DNA of 64,000 nt, from contig NZ_CALBWS010000021.1 of NCBI RefSeq assembly GCF_937468385.1, forward strand, positions 31,770 through 95,769. The letters are read 5' to 3'. Positions 42,837 to 50,964 of the stretch are shown one piece after another. The stretch comes from Neobacillus rhizosphaerae (GTDB lineage Bacteria; Bacillota; Bacilli; Bacillales; Cytobacillaceae). The position numbers and the translations under genes were made by a program. Within the stretch, counting starts at the first letter, position 1, and each line of letters begins with the position of its first letter. The notes under the pieces were generated by a model. It was not told the DNA's origin, searched no databases, and worked only from the letters and a program-made list of their open reading frames with translations.

Positions 42837-43211
42837 ATAAACTGGGAAGCAAGGGGACGGCTCTTTTGCTTCTTCTATTTTTAGAATCACCCCTTCATGT
42901 GGCCGGGGAGATTCTGTATCAACTGAACCACGAGAGCTAGCTTAGACTCAATACGATAAAGGGTCACCAAGATGGGGAATTCCCCCTCATAAATGAGCGG
43001 GATGATTTTGTTCCACGAGTTTTCACTCCCTTCTCCTAATGGTTCAAGAAGAGGCCGACTTCATGGTGAATCTAGCCAAAGAACCGACCCTATGCTTGTC
43101 ACTAGCCTTTTTTTATTTTTACGCCATTTAGCCTATTACTATAAAAAGATTGCCCAAGCTATTTTTCCTTAATTGCATATTTTAGAGTATTACGTTAAGG
43201 AAGTGACTATA
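42837..43211. other. Gene-free stretch with a terminator
   Basis: GGAAGCAAGG (42844-42853) with a GACGG loop and CTTTTGCTTCTTC forms a terminator after the YwaF-like gene. A related GACGGTTCT-containing terminator occurs at 44014. Nothing else is recognised before 43212. Confidence 0.55.
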
Positions 43212-44003
43212 ATGGTTCGTATTATTGATTATCAAGCAACAGAACCAGTTCGTAAGGTTAATCAAATTAGACCGAGAAATATTCCTCATTCTCCGAAAAA
43301 AGTTGTATTAGCAACTATTCGTATAACGATTCCTCGAAATAATGCAAATAATAATCATGTAGAATTAATTGCGACAGTGGGAGTGCGCGGGGTTACTGGT
43401 ACATCTCAACTTTTATTTAAAATCTTTCGTGATGGAAAAGAAATCTTCAGTTCTCAAGATGGAGTAGAATCCGATCCTACATCAGAGGTTAACTATACTG
43501 AAACATTTCAAGCTATAGATATGAATGTGGGACAAGGTGCCCATACTTATCAAGTAACTGCTGAAAATATTACCAATGGTACGGAAGCAGCAGTTGTAGG
43601 ACCAATTTCCTTTAGTGGTTTAGCAATAGCTCCTTCTGACAAAGATCATGATAGTGATCAAGATCAGAGCACGAGTCGAGATCGTATCACGAGTCGTGAT
43701 CGGGACAGAAACCGAGACATGGAACGAAACACGAGTCGTGATCGGGACAGAGACCGAGACATGGAACGAAACACGAGTCGTGATCGAGACCGAGACAGGG
43801 AACGAAACACAAATCGTGATCGAGACCGAGACATGGAACGAAACACGAGCCGTGATCGTGACAGAGACCGAGACATGGATCGAAATACAAATCGTGATCG
43901 AGACCGAGACAGGGAACGAAACACGAGACGTAGCATGAATCGTGATCAAGATCGAGAAAGAAATATGAGAAGTGGTTTTGATAATATCTTCAGAATGTTC
44001 TAG
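43212..44003 (+). CDS. Spore-surface-like protein with an Arg/Asp repeat tail
   Basis: A 263-residue protein in two parts. Residues 1-140 (VRIIDYQATEPVRKVNQIRP, then VELIATVGVRGVTGTSQLLF and VVGPISFSGLAI) form a beta-rich domain resembling exosporium protein C-type proteins of the B. cereus group. Residues about 145-250 are a low-complexity tail built from units such as RDRDRDMERNTS, nearly all Arg, Asp, Glu, Asn, Ser and Thr. SD AAGGAAGTG precedes ATG 43212. Location on the spore surface is inferred. The tail is encoded by tandem DNA repeats and is likely variable in length. Confidence 0.65.
   Translation: MVRIIDYQATEPVRKVNQIRPRNIPHSPKKVVLATIRITIPRNNANNNHVELIATVGVRGVTGTSQLLFKIFRDGKEIFSSQDGVESDPTSEVNYTETFQAIDMNVGQGAHTYQVTAENITNGTEAAVVGPISFSGLAIAPSDKDHDSDQDQSTSRDRITSRDRDRNRDMERNTSRDRDRDRDMERNTSRDRDRDRERNTNRDRDRDMERNTSRDRDRDRDMDRNTNRDRDRDRERNTRRSMNRDQDRERNMRSGFDNIFRMF
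43664..43945 (+). repeat. Coding tandem repeats of the Arg/Asp tail
   Basis: Units built on GATCGGGACAGAGACCGAGA and CATGGAACGAAACACGAGTC recur about six times at roughly 36-60-base spacing. Several overlapping frames stay open across it only because of the repeat. Confidence 0.85.
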
Positions 44004-44013
44004 GGATATAAAA

Positions 44014-44047
44014 AGGTTGCAAGGTGACGGTTCTCTTGCTTCTTTTC
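44014..44047 (+). terminator. Terminator after the Arg/Asp protein
   Basis: GGTTGCAAGG then TGACGGTTCT and CTTGCTTCTTTTC. This GACGG-loop design is also seen at 42844. Confidence 0.6.
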
Positions 44048-44209
44048 AGTCCTGTTTTTTACTGTTAGTAAGTTTACTTTCGTTAACAATGATGGCCACT
44101 GTGAAGGTTTGGCCATTTTTTTTAAAGTTAAATCGTATTGCGAACACGAAGATCGGGTGTCAGGCACAATCGAGATCTGGCTTTTTGACTGTTTTGGAGG
44201 GAGCTGGAA

Positions 44210-44803
44210 GTGTTGGAGGGTAATATCGAGAGGAGTAAAAATATAAGCCACAAATTCAATTCGAAAAGTGAAGTTATAGTTCTGGTTTGGTTATCTGTTT
44301 ATTACTTGATGAGTTTTCAGCAGGTTGGAAGGAAAGGTTTTGGGGTAAAGAAGGAAACATTATACGATATTTTAAAACAGCTTTCCGATGGCTTTTTTAA
44401 AATATGTGACGTAGAAATAAGTCCTGAAACAGAGGAAGTAATTAATTTTACTAGGCAAAATAGAAAAAATGCATTTGAAAACTTTGAGCAACAAAAAGGA
44501 AATCATCTTTTTATTGAAGGTGAAATAACTGCTAAATCTTTTGACCCGATGAATATCGTTCCATTTGAAGATAGGCTATTACATAAGAACTTTATAAAAG
44601 TAGGAATTAACAATGAGGACTATCTTGTTCAACAACCTGTTATAGTCAATTGTAAAGGTGGACTTCAAAATATAATTAAATTACATCTGATATTAAAGAA
44701 TAATCCCATTGAAAATATCGACTCGCTTACAATTGGCGATATAGGAGTGATAAAGGGAAGGATTGAGAAAAAGAAAAATGTTTTACATTTATATGTGAAT
44801 TAG
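44210..44803 (+). CDS. Hypothetical protein (197 aa)
   Basis: The frame opens at TTG 44210. It has a hydrophobic stretch (SEVIVLVWLSVYYLMSFQQ, residues 20-38) and then a soluble region with GDIGVIKGRIEKKKNVLHLY at the end. Start choice is uncertain because no good SD is seen. No family recognised. Confidence 0.5.
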   Translation: MLEGNIERSKNISHKFNSKSEVIVLVWLSVYYLMSFQQVGRKGFGVKKETLYDILKQLSDGFFKICDVEISPETEEVINFTRQNRKNAFENFEQQKGNHLFIEGEITAKSFDPMNIVPFEDRLLHKNFIKVGINNEDYLVQQPVIVNCKGGLQNIIKLHLILKNNPIENIDSLTIGDIGVIKGRIEKKKNVLHLYVN

Positions 44804-44810
44804 GACCATT

Positions 44811-44918
44811 TCTTCTTCAACGGGCGCGTTGATTAAAGAAGGATTAACGCTTATTTTAAGAATTAACGCATATTTTTGTGGAAATTCTTCAACAACAGTC
44901 AGTTTAGTGGAAGAATCG
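44811..44918. repeat. Dispersed repeat, double-stem variant
   Basis: TTCTTCTTCAACGGGCGCGT, then GAAGGATTAACGCTTATTTT and AAGAATTAACGCATATTTTT, then TTCTTCAACAACAGTCAGTT then TAGTGGAAGAA. Nearly identical in its core to 3485-3567. Confidence 0.75.
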
Positions 44919-45004
44919 ACTGTAGCTCTTATTAAACAATCGGGCCATATTGTTGAACAACACCTAGATATCTAGGTTAAACTTTAGAAGAGATTGTGAA
45001 AGTT

Positions 45005-45040
45005 TGTACTTAAAGTAACGGGCAGATTAGTTAAAAAAAG
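45005..45040. repeat. Half copy of the dispersed repeat
   Basis: TGTACTTAAAGTAACGGGCA then GATTAGTTAAAAAAAG; the palindromic half stands alone without a terminator core. Confidence 0.65.
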
Positions 45041-45088
45041 ACAATAAAACTCTTCTTAACTCATATAAATGAGTTAAGGGGGTATTTG

Positions 45089-46218
45089 ATGAAATTTACT
45101 TACCAATCAATTCTAATGGTTATATTTATTTTTTTAATGATTTCTTTGGTTGTAATATCAAACATTAATTTTTCATCGCTAAAAGTGAATAATTCTATTG
45201 GAATATTAAGTGGTGAAAAACTCTTTTTACAATTTTTTAAATCGGAGAATCATACCTTTTTTCCTGAAATGGACAAGCATGTTCTCACAGTTTCAAAAAT
45301 GACAAATTTAGCTTTCCAAATAGGAACAACGATCAAACCCACTGATGCAAGAACGTTTTTAGGTAATGAAATCCCTGGTTTAAGAATGTATGATACTGAA
45401 ATTGTAGTAGCTGGTGAAGGGACCAACCTAACTAATCTTCCATACGAATCTGCTCCTCCGATGGAAGTGCTACTTAATGAAAGGAAAGTAGCTGAAGAAT
45501 CGTTAAAACAAGGGGATACACCTCAAGGTAATCAACCTATTCCTAATCCTGATAAAAAAAACGTATTTATATATCATAGCCATAGCTGGGAATCATTTCT
45601 TCCTTTGTTGGTGGGAGCAAAAATACCTAATGAAGCTGTCAGTTCGGATGAAAGGGCAAATGTAGTTGGTCTAGGAGAAAGACTAGCAACCGATTTAATT
45701 AACAAAGGCATTGGTGTTGAACACAATAAAACAAATATGACTCAAGAGTTAAAGAAAAAAGGATGGAACTATAAAAAAGCATATACAGAATCGAGGGAGA
45801 TTGTACAAGCAGCAGCAGCCAATAACGCAAACCTAAACTATTATATTGATATTCACCGTGACGATGCACGTAAAGGTATTACTACTAAGACGATTAATGG
45901 TGTAAATTATGCAAGGCTTTATTTTGTGGTAGGAAGAGAAAACAAAAACTATCTAGAAAATCTTGAATTGGCAAAAGCTTTGAACGCAGAACTAGAAAAA
46001 AATATCCAGGGATTAGTAGAGGTGTCTTCCTTAAAACCTATAAAGAGGGTAATGGTGTTTATAATCAGGACATTTCAAATAAAGCAATGTTGCTGGAAAT
46101 TGGTGGTGTAGATAATAACTTGAATGAACTCCATAATACAATTGATGTATTTTCTGATATACTGGCTGATTATTATTGGAAATCAAATGAATCAAAAGAG
46201 GTAAATGGAAATGGTTAA
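45089..46218 (+). pseudogene. spoIIP: SpoIIP-like peptidoglycan hydrolase, frameshifted near the C-terminus
   Basis: ATG 45089 (SD AAGGGGGT) encodes an N-terminal membrane anchor (ILMVIFIFLMISLVVIS) and the SpoIIP amidase/endopeptidase domain: NVFIYHSHSWESFLP, ERANVVGLGERLATDLINKG, YYIDIHRDDARKG. The frame is lost near 46013. The true end, RGVFLKTYKEGNGVYNQDIS then NKAMLLEIGGVDNNLNELHN, continues in another frame to 46218. SpoIIP degrades septal peptidoglycan during engulfment. It lacks the usual gpr neighbour, so it is probably an extra copy. One missing base separates it from an intact gene. Confidence 0.85.
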
Positions 46219-46384
46219 ATATTTTCCCTCGTCCGTAAAATGGTTATTGTTTACTTTTATTAGCACAGTTTTGTCTTTTTGCCTTACAGGTTTATCTTCT
46301 ATAACAATAAGTGCTTTCTTTACTGGTTTTATGTTTTCAATAGCACATTTATATCGAAACAACTTAGAAAATATAGATTCATAA
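46211..46384 (+). CDS. Small membrane protein (57 aa)
   Basis: ATG 46211 overlaps the end of the SpoIIP-like gene and has AGAGGT upstream. Two hydrophobic segments (WLLFTFISTVLSFCLTGL, ITISAFFTGFMFSIAHLY) and a polar end NNLENIDS. Position and overlap suggest co-expression with the SpoIIP-like gene. Confidence 0.5.
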   Translation: MVKYFPSSVKWLLFTFISTVLSFCLTGLSSITISAFFTGFMFSIAHLYRNNLENIDS

Positions 46385-46445
46385 CACATATGCATTTTTC
46401 CAAGTTTGAAGATGGTGAATAATATACGAAGAAAAAACACCCTTT

Positions 46446-46841
46446 TTACAAAGGATGCCTGCATTTAGTTATTTCATTTGGCTTTAACCTTCTTCTTTTG
46501 AAATCAATAGCCTGCCACTCTATCGTTTTTTCATTGCTAAAAGTGATCGTCACTAAATCATTGGGAGGACCATGAGCACCTTCAAATGTTGTTACCTGTA
46601 CCGTGACATTAAATAAGTAACTGCCTATTGGCAACTGCTTGATTTGGGTTATTTTACCATACATATTTTGTTTAATTTCGCCATATTGCTTCTTCAATTC
46701 CTGTTGAATTGAGGGATAAAGCATTATGAAAATCAAGTCATCACGCAACTGTACATCATTTTTAGTTACGGTTTCAGCTTTGACAGGTGAATAAAAGAAA
46801 AGAGAGAAGCAGGCAATCAATATTAAAAGGCTTTTTTTCAT
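46446..46841 (-). CDS. Secreted DUF3888 protein (copy 2)
   Basis: A 131-residue paralogue of 24174-24569 with the signal peptide MKKSLLILIACFSLFFYSPV and the same DUF3888 landmarks (NDVQLRDDLIFIMLYPSIQQ, TVQVTTFEGAHGPPND, RRLKPNEITKCRHPL). ATG 46841 follows GGAGGA; the frame's upstream ATG 46859 lies in the SD region. Both copies end in the same TTTACAAAGGATGC terminator and are preceded by the same start of a dispersed repeat. Confidence 0.85.
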   Translation of the reverse strand: MKKSLLILIACFSLFFYSPVKAETVTKNDVQLRDDLIFIMLYPSIQQELKKQYGEIKQNMYGKITQIKQLPIGSYLFNVTVQVTTFEGAHGPPNDLVTITFSNEKTIEWQAIDFKRRRLKPNEITKCRHPL

Positions 46842-46888
46842 AAAAATCCTCCATTCCATGTTTCTCTTAGAATGAACAATTAAAGAAA

Positions 46889-46982
46889 TTCTTATTAAGC
46901 TAACGGGTGCAAGAGTTCAAGAGCCAGCTGCCTATTTTGGCTGCTTTCTTCTTGTGCTAACGGGGCAGATAAGTAAAAGAAG
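46889..46982. repeat. Dispersed hairpin/terminator repeat
   Basis: TCTTATTAAGCTAACGGGTG then CAAGAGTTCAAGA, core CAGCTGCC TATTTT GGCTGCTTTCTT, right half GTGCTAACGGGGCAGATAAG. Confidence 0.82.
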
Positions 46983-47061
46983 GGTTATCTTACATTTAAA
47001 ATAATCTGAATATTATGAAACTAAATGGTGTGTTTTTCGTCCAATATATGAGGAGGTTATT

Positions 47062-47592
47062 ATGAAAAAAATTATATTATGTTTGTTTTTAATAGGAATG
47101 TTAGTAGGTTGTTCAGAAAAAATAGAAACAGTAAAAAAAGAGGATTGGGAAGTAAGTCCAACTTTTAATATTCCTGTTACATTTGGAGATGGAACAAAAG
47201 GAGAATATGTTTTGGTTGGAGAGGAAGGAAGAATTGGATTTTTAGTTGGCTCTGGTAAAGAGGGAGAAGCAGAAGCTCAACCAATTATTGCAGGAAAAGG
47301 TAATAAATATATGTGGCATTTTTGGGGAGAAAAAGAAGAATTTGAGGGAAATTTAAAAGTTGTTGGTATTAACGAAAAAGGTGAAGAACACAAAGTCCTT
47401 ATTAGAAATGCGGGAACACCTAATAGTGAAAAAGTTTGGGAGTATCCAGAAGTTGGAATAAGTCCTAATAATGGAGCTGATACGCACGTTCCATCAGGTA
47501 TGGAATTTCCGACAGAAGGATTATGGAAGCTAAACGTTTATATTGGTGATAAATTATTTGGTGAAATTATTGTAAATGTTGAAGAAAGCTAA
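47062..47592 (+). CDS. DUF4871-like lipoprotein
   Basis: A 176-residue lipoprotein with signal MKKIILCLFLIGMLVGC; the lipobox LVGC puts the lipidated Cys at 17. The mature beta-sandwich domain (KYMWHFWGEKEEFEGNLKVV, GISPNNGADTHVPSGMEFPT, EGLWKLNVYIGDKLFGEIIV) resembles DUF4871 proteins of Bacillus. Probable role in the cell envelope; no partner is adjacent. SD GAGGAGG precedes ATG 47062. Confidence 0.78.
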   Translation: MKKIILCLFLIGMLVGCSEKIETVKKEDWEVSPTFNIPVTFGDGTKGEYVLVGEEGRIGFLVGSGKEGEAEAQPIIAGKGNKYMWHFWGEKEEFEGNLKVVGINEKGEEHKVLIRNAGTPNSEKVWEYPEVGISPNNGADTHVPSGMEFPTEGLWKLNVYIGDKLFGEIIVNVEES

Positions 47593-47681
47593 TTTCTTAT
47601 TCAACTATTGGGTGCTTTTCTTCAATAATGGAGAAAGGCTTTTTTCTTATTCAAGTAAAGTAGCAGGTTAGAGAAAGAAGG
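47593..47681. repeat. Dispersed hairpin/terminator repeat
   Basis: TTATTCAACTATTGGGTGCT, stem GCTTTTCTTC/GGAGAAAGGC followed by TTTTTTCTT, right half TTCAAGTAAAGTAGCAGGTT. Confidence 0.8.
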
Positions 47682-47738
47682 ATTTATTAATGTTCTTAAT
47701 GAATTATTTATTAAAAAGAAAATATGGGGGTACCGAAT

Positions 47739-47906
47739 ATGAAAAAAGACCTACTTGAATACATAAAGGTTGCAAGTTTTGTTATTATAGCAATTAGTTT
47801 ATCTGTTATTGCTTGGAATTCCTCTAAAGAAATTTCATATCTCCAAGAAATCGAAGATCAATTAGGTAACATTAAGGTAGCACTAAATACTCATCTTGAA
47901 CGATAA
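47739..47906 (+). CDS. Small membrane protein with coiled-coil tail (55 aa)
   Basis: ATG 47739 follows ATGGGGGTACC. One membrane helix (VASFVIIAISLSVIAW) and a heptad-like tail (EISYLQEIEDQLGNIKVALN) recall the microprotein at 10925. Not assigned to a family. Confidence 0.55.
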   Translation: MKKDLLEYIKVASFVIIAISLSVIAWNSSKEISYLQEIEDQLGNIKVALNTHLER

Positions 47907-47930
47907 TAAAATAGGGATTATTATAAAACT

Positions 47931-48011
47931 AGGGTTCGTTAATCCAGGAAGGATTAACGACCTTTTTGTTGAACTCTTATTGTGCTAACTGGGGCGATAG
48001 CGTAAAAAAGC
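47931..48011. repeat. Dispersed hairpin/terminator repeat
   Basis: GGGTTCGTTAATCC, perfect stem CGTTAATCC/GGATTAACG followed by ACCTTTTTG, right half TTGTGCTAACTGGGGCGATA. Confidence 0.8.
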
Positions 48012-48046
48012 AACGGAACTTCCGCTGCTTTTTCTTTGTTTCTTTT

Positions 48047-48891
48047 TTAAAAATATTTTCTATAAAACTCTCTTCTAAGGCTACCACTTAATTGAGCATA
48101 AATCCTAGTGGTCTCGCTCTTTTCGTGCCCTAGTAAACTTTGAATAACATCAATGGGAGCCCCATTGTTCAATAGGTGCGTGGCATAGCTGTGGCGTAGT
48201 TGGTGAGGATGGATTTCTTTGTTGATCCCTGCCCTGCACGACTTGAAATTCGTTTAATAATGTACCTCATTTGGGCAATGCTCATTATATGCGGGTGACG
48301 TTCAGTGACAAAAATAGCTGGGTCTTTATCCTGACGGAGGTCTAAGTATCGTTTCAACCAGATTTCACAACGTATATTAAAATAGACCTCTCTTTCTTTA
48401 TCACCTTTTCCAAGAACAATTGCAGAGCGATTTGACCAATTAATGCTATTCTTTTCTAACGACACAATTTCACCTATTCTACAACCTGTTGAGAACATAA
48501 ATTCAAATAATGCCTTTTCCATTGGAGTAAAGCACGCTTCCCTTAAAAGCTCAATTTCCTTTTCAGTTAAAAATTTTGGAATACGTTTCCCTTGTTTTGG
48601 TTCTTTGATTTTCGTTGCTGGATTTTTAGAGATATGTCCTTCTTCGTTTGACCACCGAAATACGGATTTAATAAATCGAATTCGATGAGCTAAACTAGAT
48701 GGTTTTAAGTGTTCACTAGACTTTGCTAAGTATTCTTTCAGCTGATCTGTCGTTACTGATTCAATATTCACATCGCCAAATTGTTGAATGAGTAACTTAG
48801 ATTGGAGTCTATATGCCTTTAATGTTTGTGGAGAGAACCCTTCAATCCTTTTATCAGATTCGTAAAGTTCCCAGGCTTTTGATAACAGCAA
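48047..48891 (-). pseudogene. Tyrosine recombinase (XerC/D-like), frameshifted
   Basis: From ATG 48891 the frame covers the SAM-like core-binding domain (LSKAWELYESDKRIEGFSPQ) and the catalytic Arg in FSTGCRIGEIVSLE, then is lost near 48228 (RAGQGST). The correct continuation in another frame is INKEIHPHQLRHSYATHLLN, then APIDVIQSLLGHEKSETTRI and YAQL, to TAA 48047. This supplies HxxR, the third His and the Tyr nucleophile. One base is wrong or lost in GCAGGGCAGGG. If intact it would be an about 280-residue integrase. It lies within the repeat-rich gene array and next to a repeat copy. Confidence 0.85.
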
Positions 48892-49040
48892 AATAAATAC
48901 CTCCTAAATTGGCTATATTAGAGGAATTATTGCCTTCATTATAGAAATGAAAACATTGGATATTGAACTATCGAAGAAGATTAGTGAAACAAGAGGGAAC
49001 TAATCCTATTGATTTAAGTATCTAAAGAGAGGTGAATTTT

Positions 49041-49358
49041 TTGGAAAGGAAAAGTCTGAAGATATTCACTAAAATCTCGTGCTTTATAGCAATGGCTACG
49101 ATTATTGTTATACCAATATCTGTATACACATTATCAAGAACTTCAAACGAGAGCGTGGATTCTATCATAGGAGTGTTTGCATTACTCGCATTTCTCATTT
49201 CCTTGATTGGTATTCCTTTGAGCATCATTTCAATGTTCAGCAAACAAAATTTAGCTAAAAGAATTTTTGCTTTAATTGTAAATTTATTGCCTATCAGTCT
49301 TATTGTTTACACTCTAATTATGGAATTTATAGATGAATTTCTCCGAACTGCACCTTAG
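49041..49358 (+). CDS. Small three-helix membrane protein (105 aa)
   Basis: TTG 49041 is used, about 9 bases after AGAGAGGTG; GTG 49032 is an alternative. Helices: ISCFIAMATIIVIPISVYTL, IIGVFALLAFLISLIGIPLS and IFALIVNLLPISLIVYTLIM. No named family. Confidence 0.6.
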   Translation: MERKSLKIFTKISCFIAMATIIVIPISVYTLSRTSNESVDSIIGVFALLAFLISLIGIPLSIISMFSKQNLAKRIFALIVNLLPISLIVYTLIMEFIDEFLRTAP

Positions 49359-49518
49359 ACGAAATCAAAAAATCTATTAATGGCTCTTTGTTGTGTAAAC
49401 CTGCCCTCTGGCTGAAAAATAAAAAGATAACACTATAATAAAATCGTTTACCAGAGCCTTTTTATAAAAAAACAACATTCTTTACGAAAATAGCCTTATA
49501 AAAACAAAATTGTGAAGG

Positions 49519-49556
49519 AATGTACTGAAGCTAACTGGCAGAAGAGTTTAATAAAT
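49519..49556. repeat. Half copy of the dispersed repeat
   Basis: TGTACTGAAGCTAACTGGCA then GAAGAGTTTAATAAAT; no terminator core. Confidence 0.6.
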
Positions 49557-49613
49557 ATTTTGGTTTTATATGGTAAAATTTATGAAAAGAGATGAATTAT
49601 ACGAGAGGGGTGT

Positions 49614-49802
49614 ATGGGGTTGAAAAATAAGTTAAGAAAATCATCAACAGATAAGTCTATAACAGGTGTTTGTGGTGGTATAGCCGAATACTTCAGTATA
49701 TCTTCATTTGCGGTAAGACTTATTTTTATATTTTTACCTGCCAATATACTTATATATTTAATTCTTACTAATGCGATGTCTGATAGCCCTCCGACATTAT
49801 AA
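49614..49802 (+). CDS. PspC domain protein
   Basis: A 62-residue PspC-like protein: KLRKSSTDKSITGVCGGIAE (residues 6-25) is the PspC signature, followed by YFSISSFAVRLIFIFLPANI and a short hydrophobic helix. Such membrane proteins take part in phage-shock/envelope stress signalling in larger systems, but the short form alone has no assigned function. SD GAGAGGGG precedes ATG 49614. Confidence 0.82.
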   Translation: MGLKNKLRKSSTDKSITGVCGGIAEYFSISSFAVRLIFIFLPANILIYLILTNAMSDSPPTL

Positions 49803-49803
49803 G

Positions 49804-49902
49804 TTCATATTGAAGTAACGGGTGCAAGAGTTCAAGATCATAATGAGTTGCGGTGGCAGCTCATTTTCTTATTAAACTAACGGACAGGTTACTTGAAGAA
49901 GG
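49804..49902. repeat. Dispersed hairpin/terminator repeat
   Basis: TTGAAGTAACGGGTGCAAGA then GTTCAAGATCA, stem ATGAGTTGC/GCAGCTCAT followed by TTTCTT, right half ATTAAACTAACGGACAGGTT then ACTTGAAGAAGG. Confidence 0.82.
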
Positions 49903-49963
49903 AAAATGTTAAATATAAGGGGAATTTATACTGGAAAAAGGTTTTTTTAGGGAGCTGGTTCAA

Positions 49964-50229
49964 GTGAGTAGTTTTGATAAAAAAAAGAAAGATGGAATAG
50001 AATAAAATCCAAAGGAAAAAAAAGATATGTTTTAAAAACATTATTAATTTGGGAAGTTTGGTTATTGTTGATTACAATAGTTTACGTGTTTGTGTTTAAG
50101 AGAACAGAATTAACCAATATTCCGATTGTTATTTTTAGTTCTCTAATGACCATAATAATCCTTAGTCCCTTGGGAGTATGGATCGGAAATAACAGTTGGA
50201 ATGCTAATATGAGAAGGTTTGAAAAGTAG
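49964..50229 (+). pseudogene. Small membrane protein split at an A8 tract
   Basis: GTG 49964 (SD AGGGAG) opens VSSFDKKKK and stops at 50003. With one extra base in the A8 run at 49979-49986 the frame continues as ERWNRIKSKGKKRYVLKTLL then IWEVWLLLITIVYVF, ending at TAG 50229 (NNSWNANMRRFEK). The full product would be an about 88-residue, two-helix membrane protein. The lesion lies exactly in a homopolymer, so slippage, phase variation, decay and sequence error are all possible. Confidence 0.6.
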
Positions 50230-50280
50230 GTTATGTTTGTGTCAACCTCCTTTTATTATCAAGGTTAGCTTTGTGAAATT

Positions 50281-50376
50281 ATGTACTTAAAGTAACGGGT
50301 TGCTTGAGTTGAAGAATGCTGGCCAATCCAGGGCAGATTTTTTATTGAACTAACGAAGCTGGATTGTTGAAAAATG
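50281..50376. repeat. Dispersed hairpin/terminator repeat
   Basis: TACTTAAAGTAACGGGTTGC then TTGAGTTGAAGAA, core TGCTGGCC AATC CAGGGCAG followed by ATTTTTTATT, right half GAACTAACGAAGCTGGATTG then TTGAA. Confidence 0.78.
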
Positions 50377-50415
50377 TGAAAAAGAATTTATGAAATTAAT
50401 AAGGTGTTGAATATT

Positions 50416-50793
50416 GTGGATGAAAAGCGGATTTACAAACCACTTAAAGAGTTTTCTAATGAGCAAATAAGAGAAATATTCAATAGTAAAGTAATTGATG
50501 AACTTATTACTCTTCCTCTTTCTGTTGGTGAATATCATATAAACTGGAAGTATGCACAGGACCTATGTGCCAAGCTATCTGAACACGAGAATCCACTAAT
50601 AAGGGCGAACGCAGTGTTAGGATTTGCGTACATTGCAAGAACAAAAGGTATGTTAGAGAAACACATTGTTAAACCAATTGTATTAAAAGAACTTCGAGAA
50701 AATCGAGAATTCCACTGGAGAATAATTGATGCTATAACTGACATAAATCTCTTTATGAAATGGAAAATTGGAGCAAAATCAATTATGGAATAG
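50416..50793 (+). CDS. Hypothetical helical (HEAT-like) protein (125 aa)
   Basis: GTG 50416 lies 9 bases after AAGGTG; TTG 50404 is too close to it. The sequence is helical with a HEAT-like hairpin (NPLIRANAVLGFAYIARTKG near residues 65-85 and a following KPIVLKELREN helix). Small HEAT-like proteins of this kind are common single genes in Bacillus. No function assigned. Confidence 0.6.
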   Translation: MDEKRIYKPLKEFSNEQIREIFNSKVIDELITLPLSVGEYHINWKYAQDLCAKLSEHENPLIRANAVLGFAYIARTKGMLEKHIVKPIVLKELRENREFHWRIIDAITDINLFMKWKIGAKSIME

Positions 50794-50799
50794 AAATAG

Positions 50800-50887
50800 T
50801 GCTTATTGTACTAACGTGGACGATTATTCACTAGAATGGTCGTCTTTTTCTTATTCAAGTAACTGGCAGGTTAGTTTTACAATAATT
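50800..50887. repeat. Dispersed hairpin/terminator repeat
   Basis: TTGTACTAACGTGGACGATT, stem GACGATTATTC/GAATGGTCGTC followed by TTTTTCTT, right half TTCAAGTAACTGGCAGGTTA then GTTTTAC. Confidence 0.8.
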
Positions 50888-50964
50888 CTCGAATTACACT
50901 TTACATATACTCACTTATATGTTAGATTACTCAATAATAAATTTGACAAAGGGAGGTGCAAGCA

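Noticed and set aside
43620..43949. Several long overlapping ORFs on both strands across the Arg/Asp repeat region
   Set aside because: They stay open only because of the tandem repeat; just the frame with an SD and an upstream domain (43212-44003) is supported.
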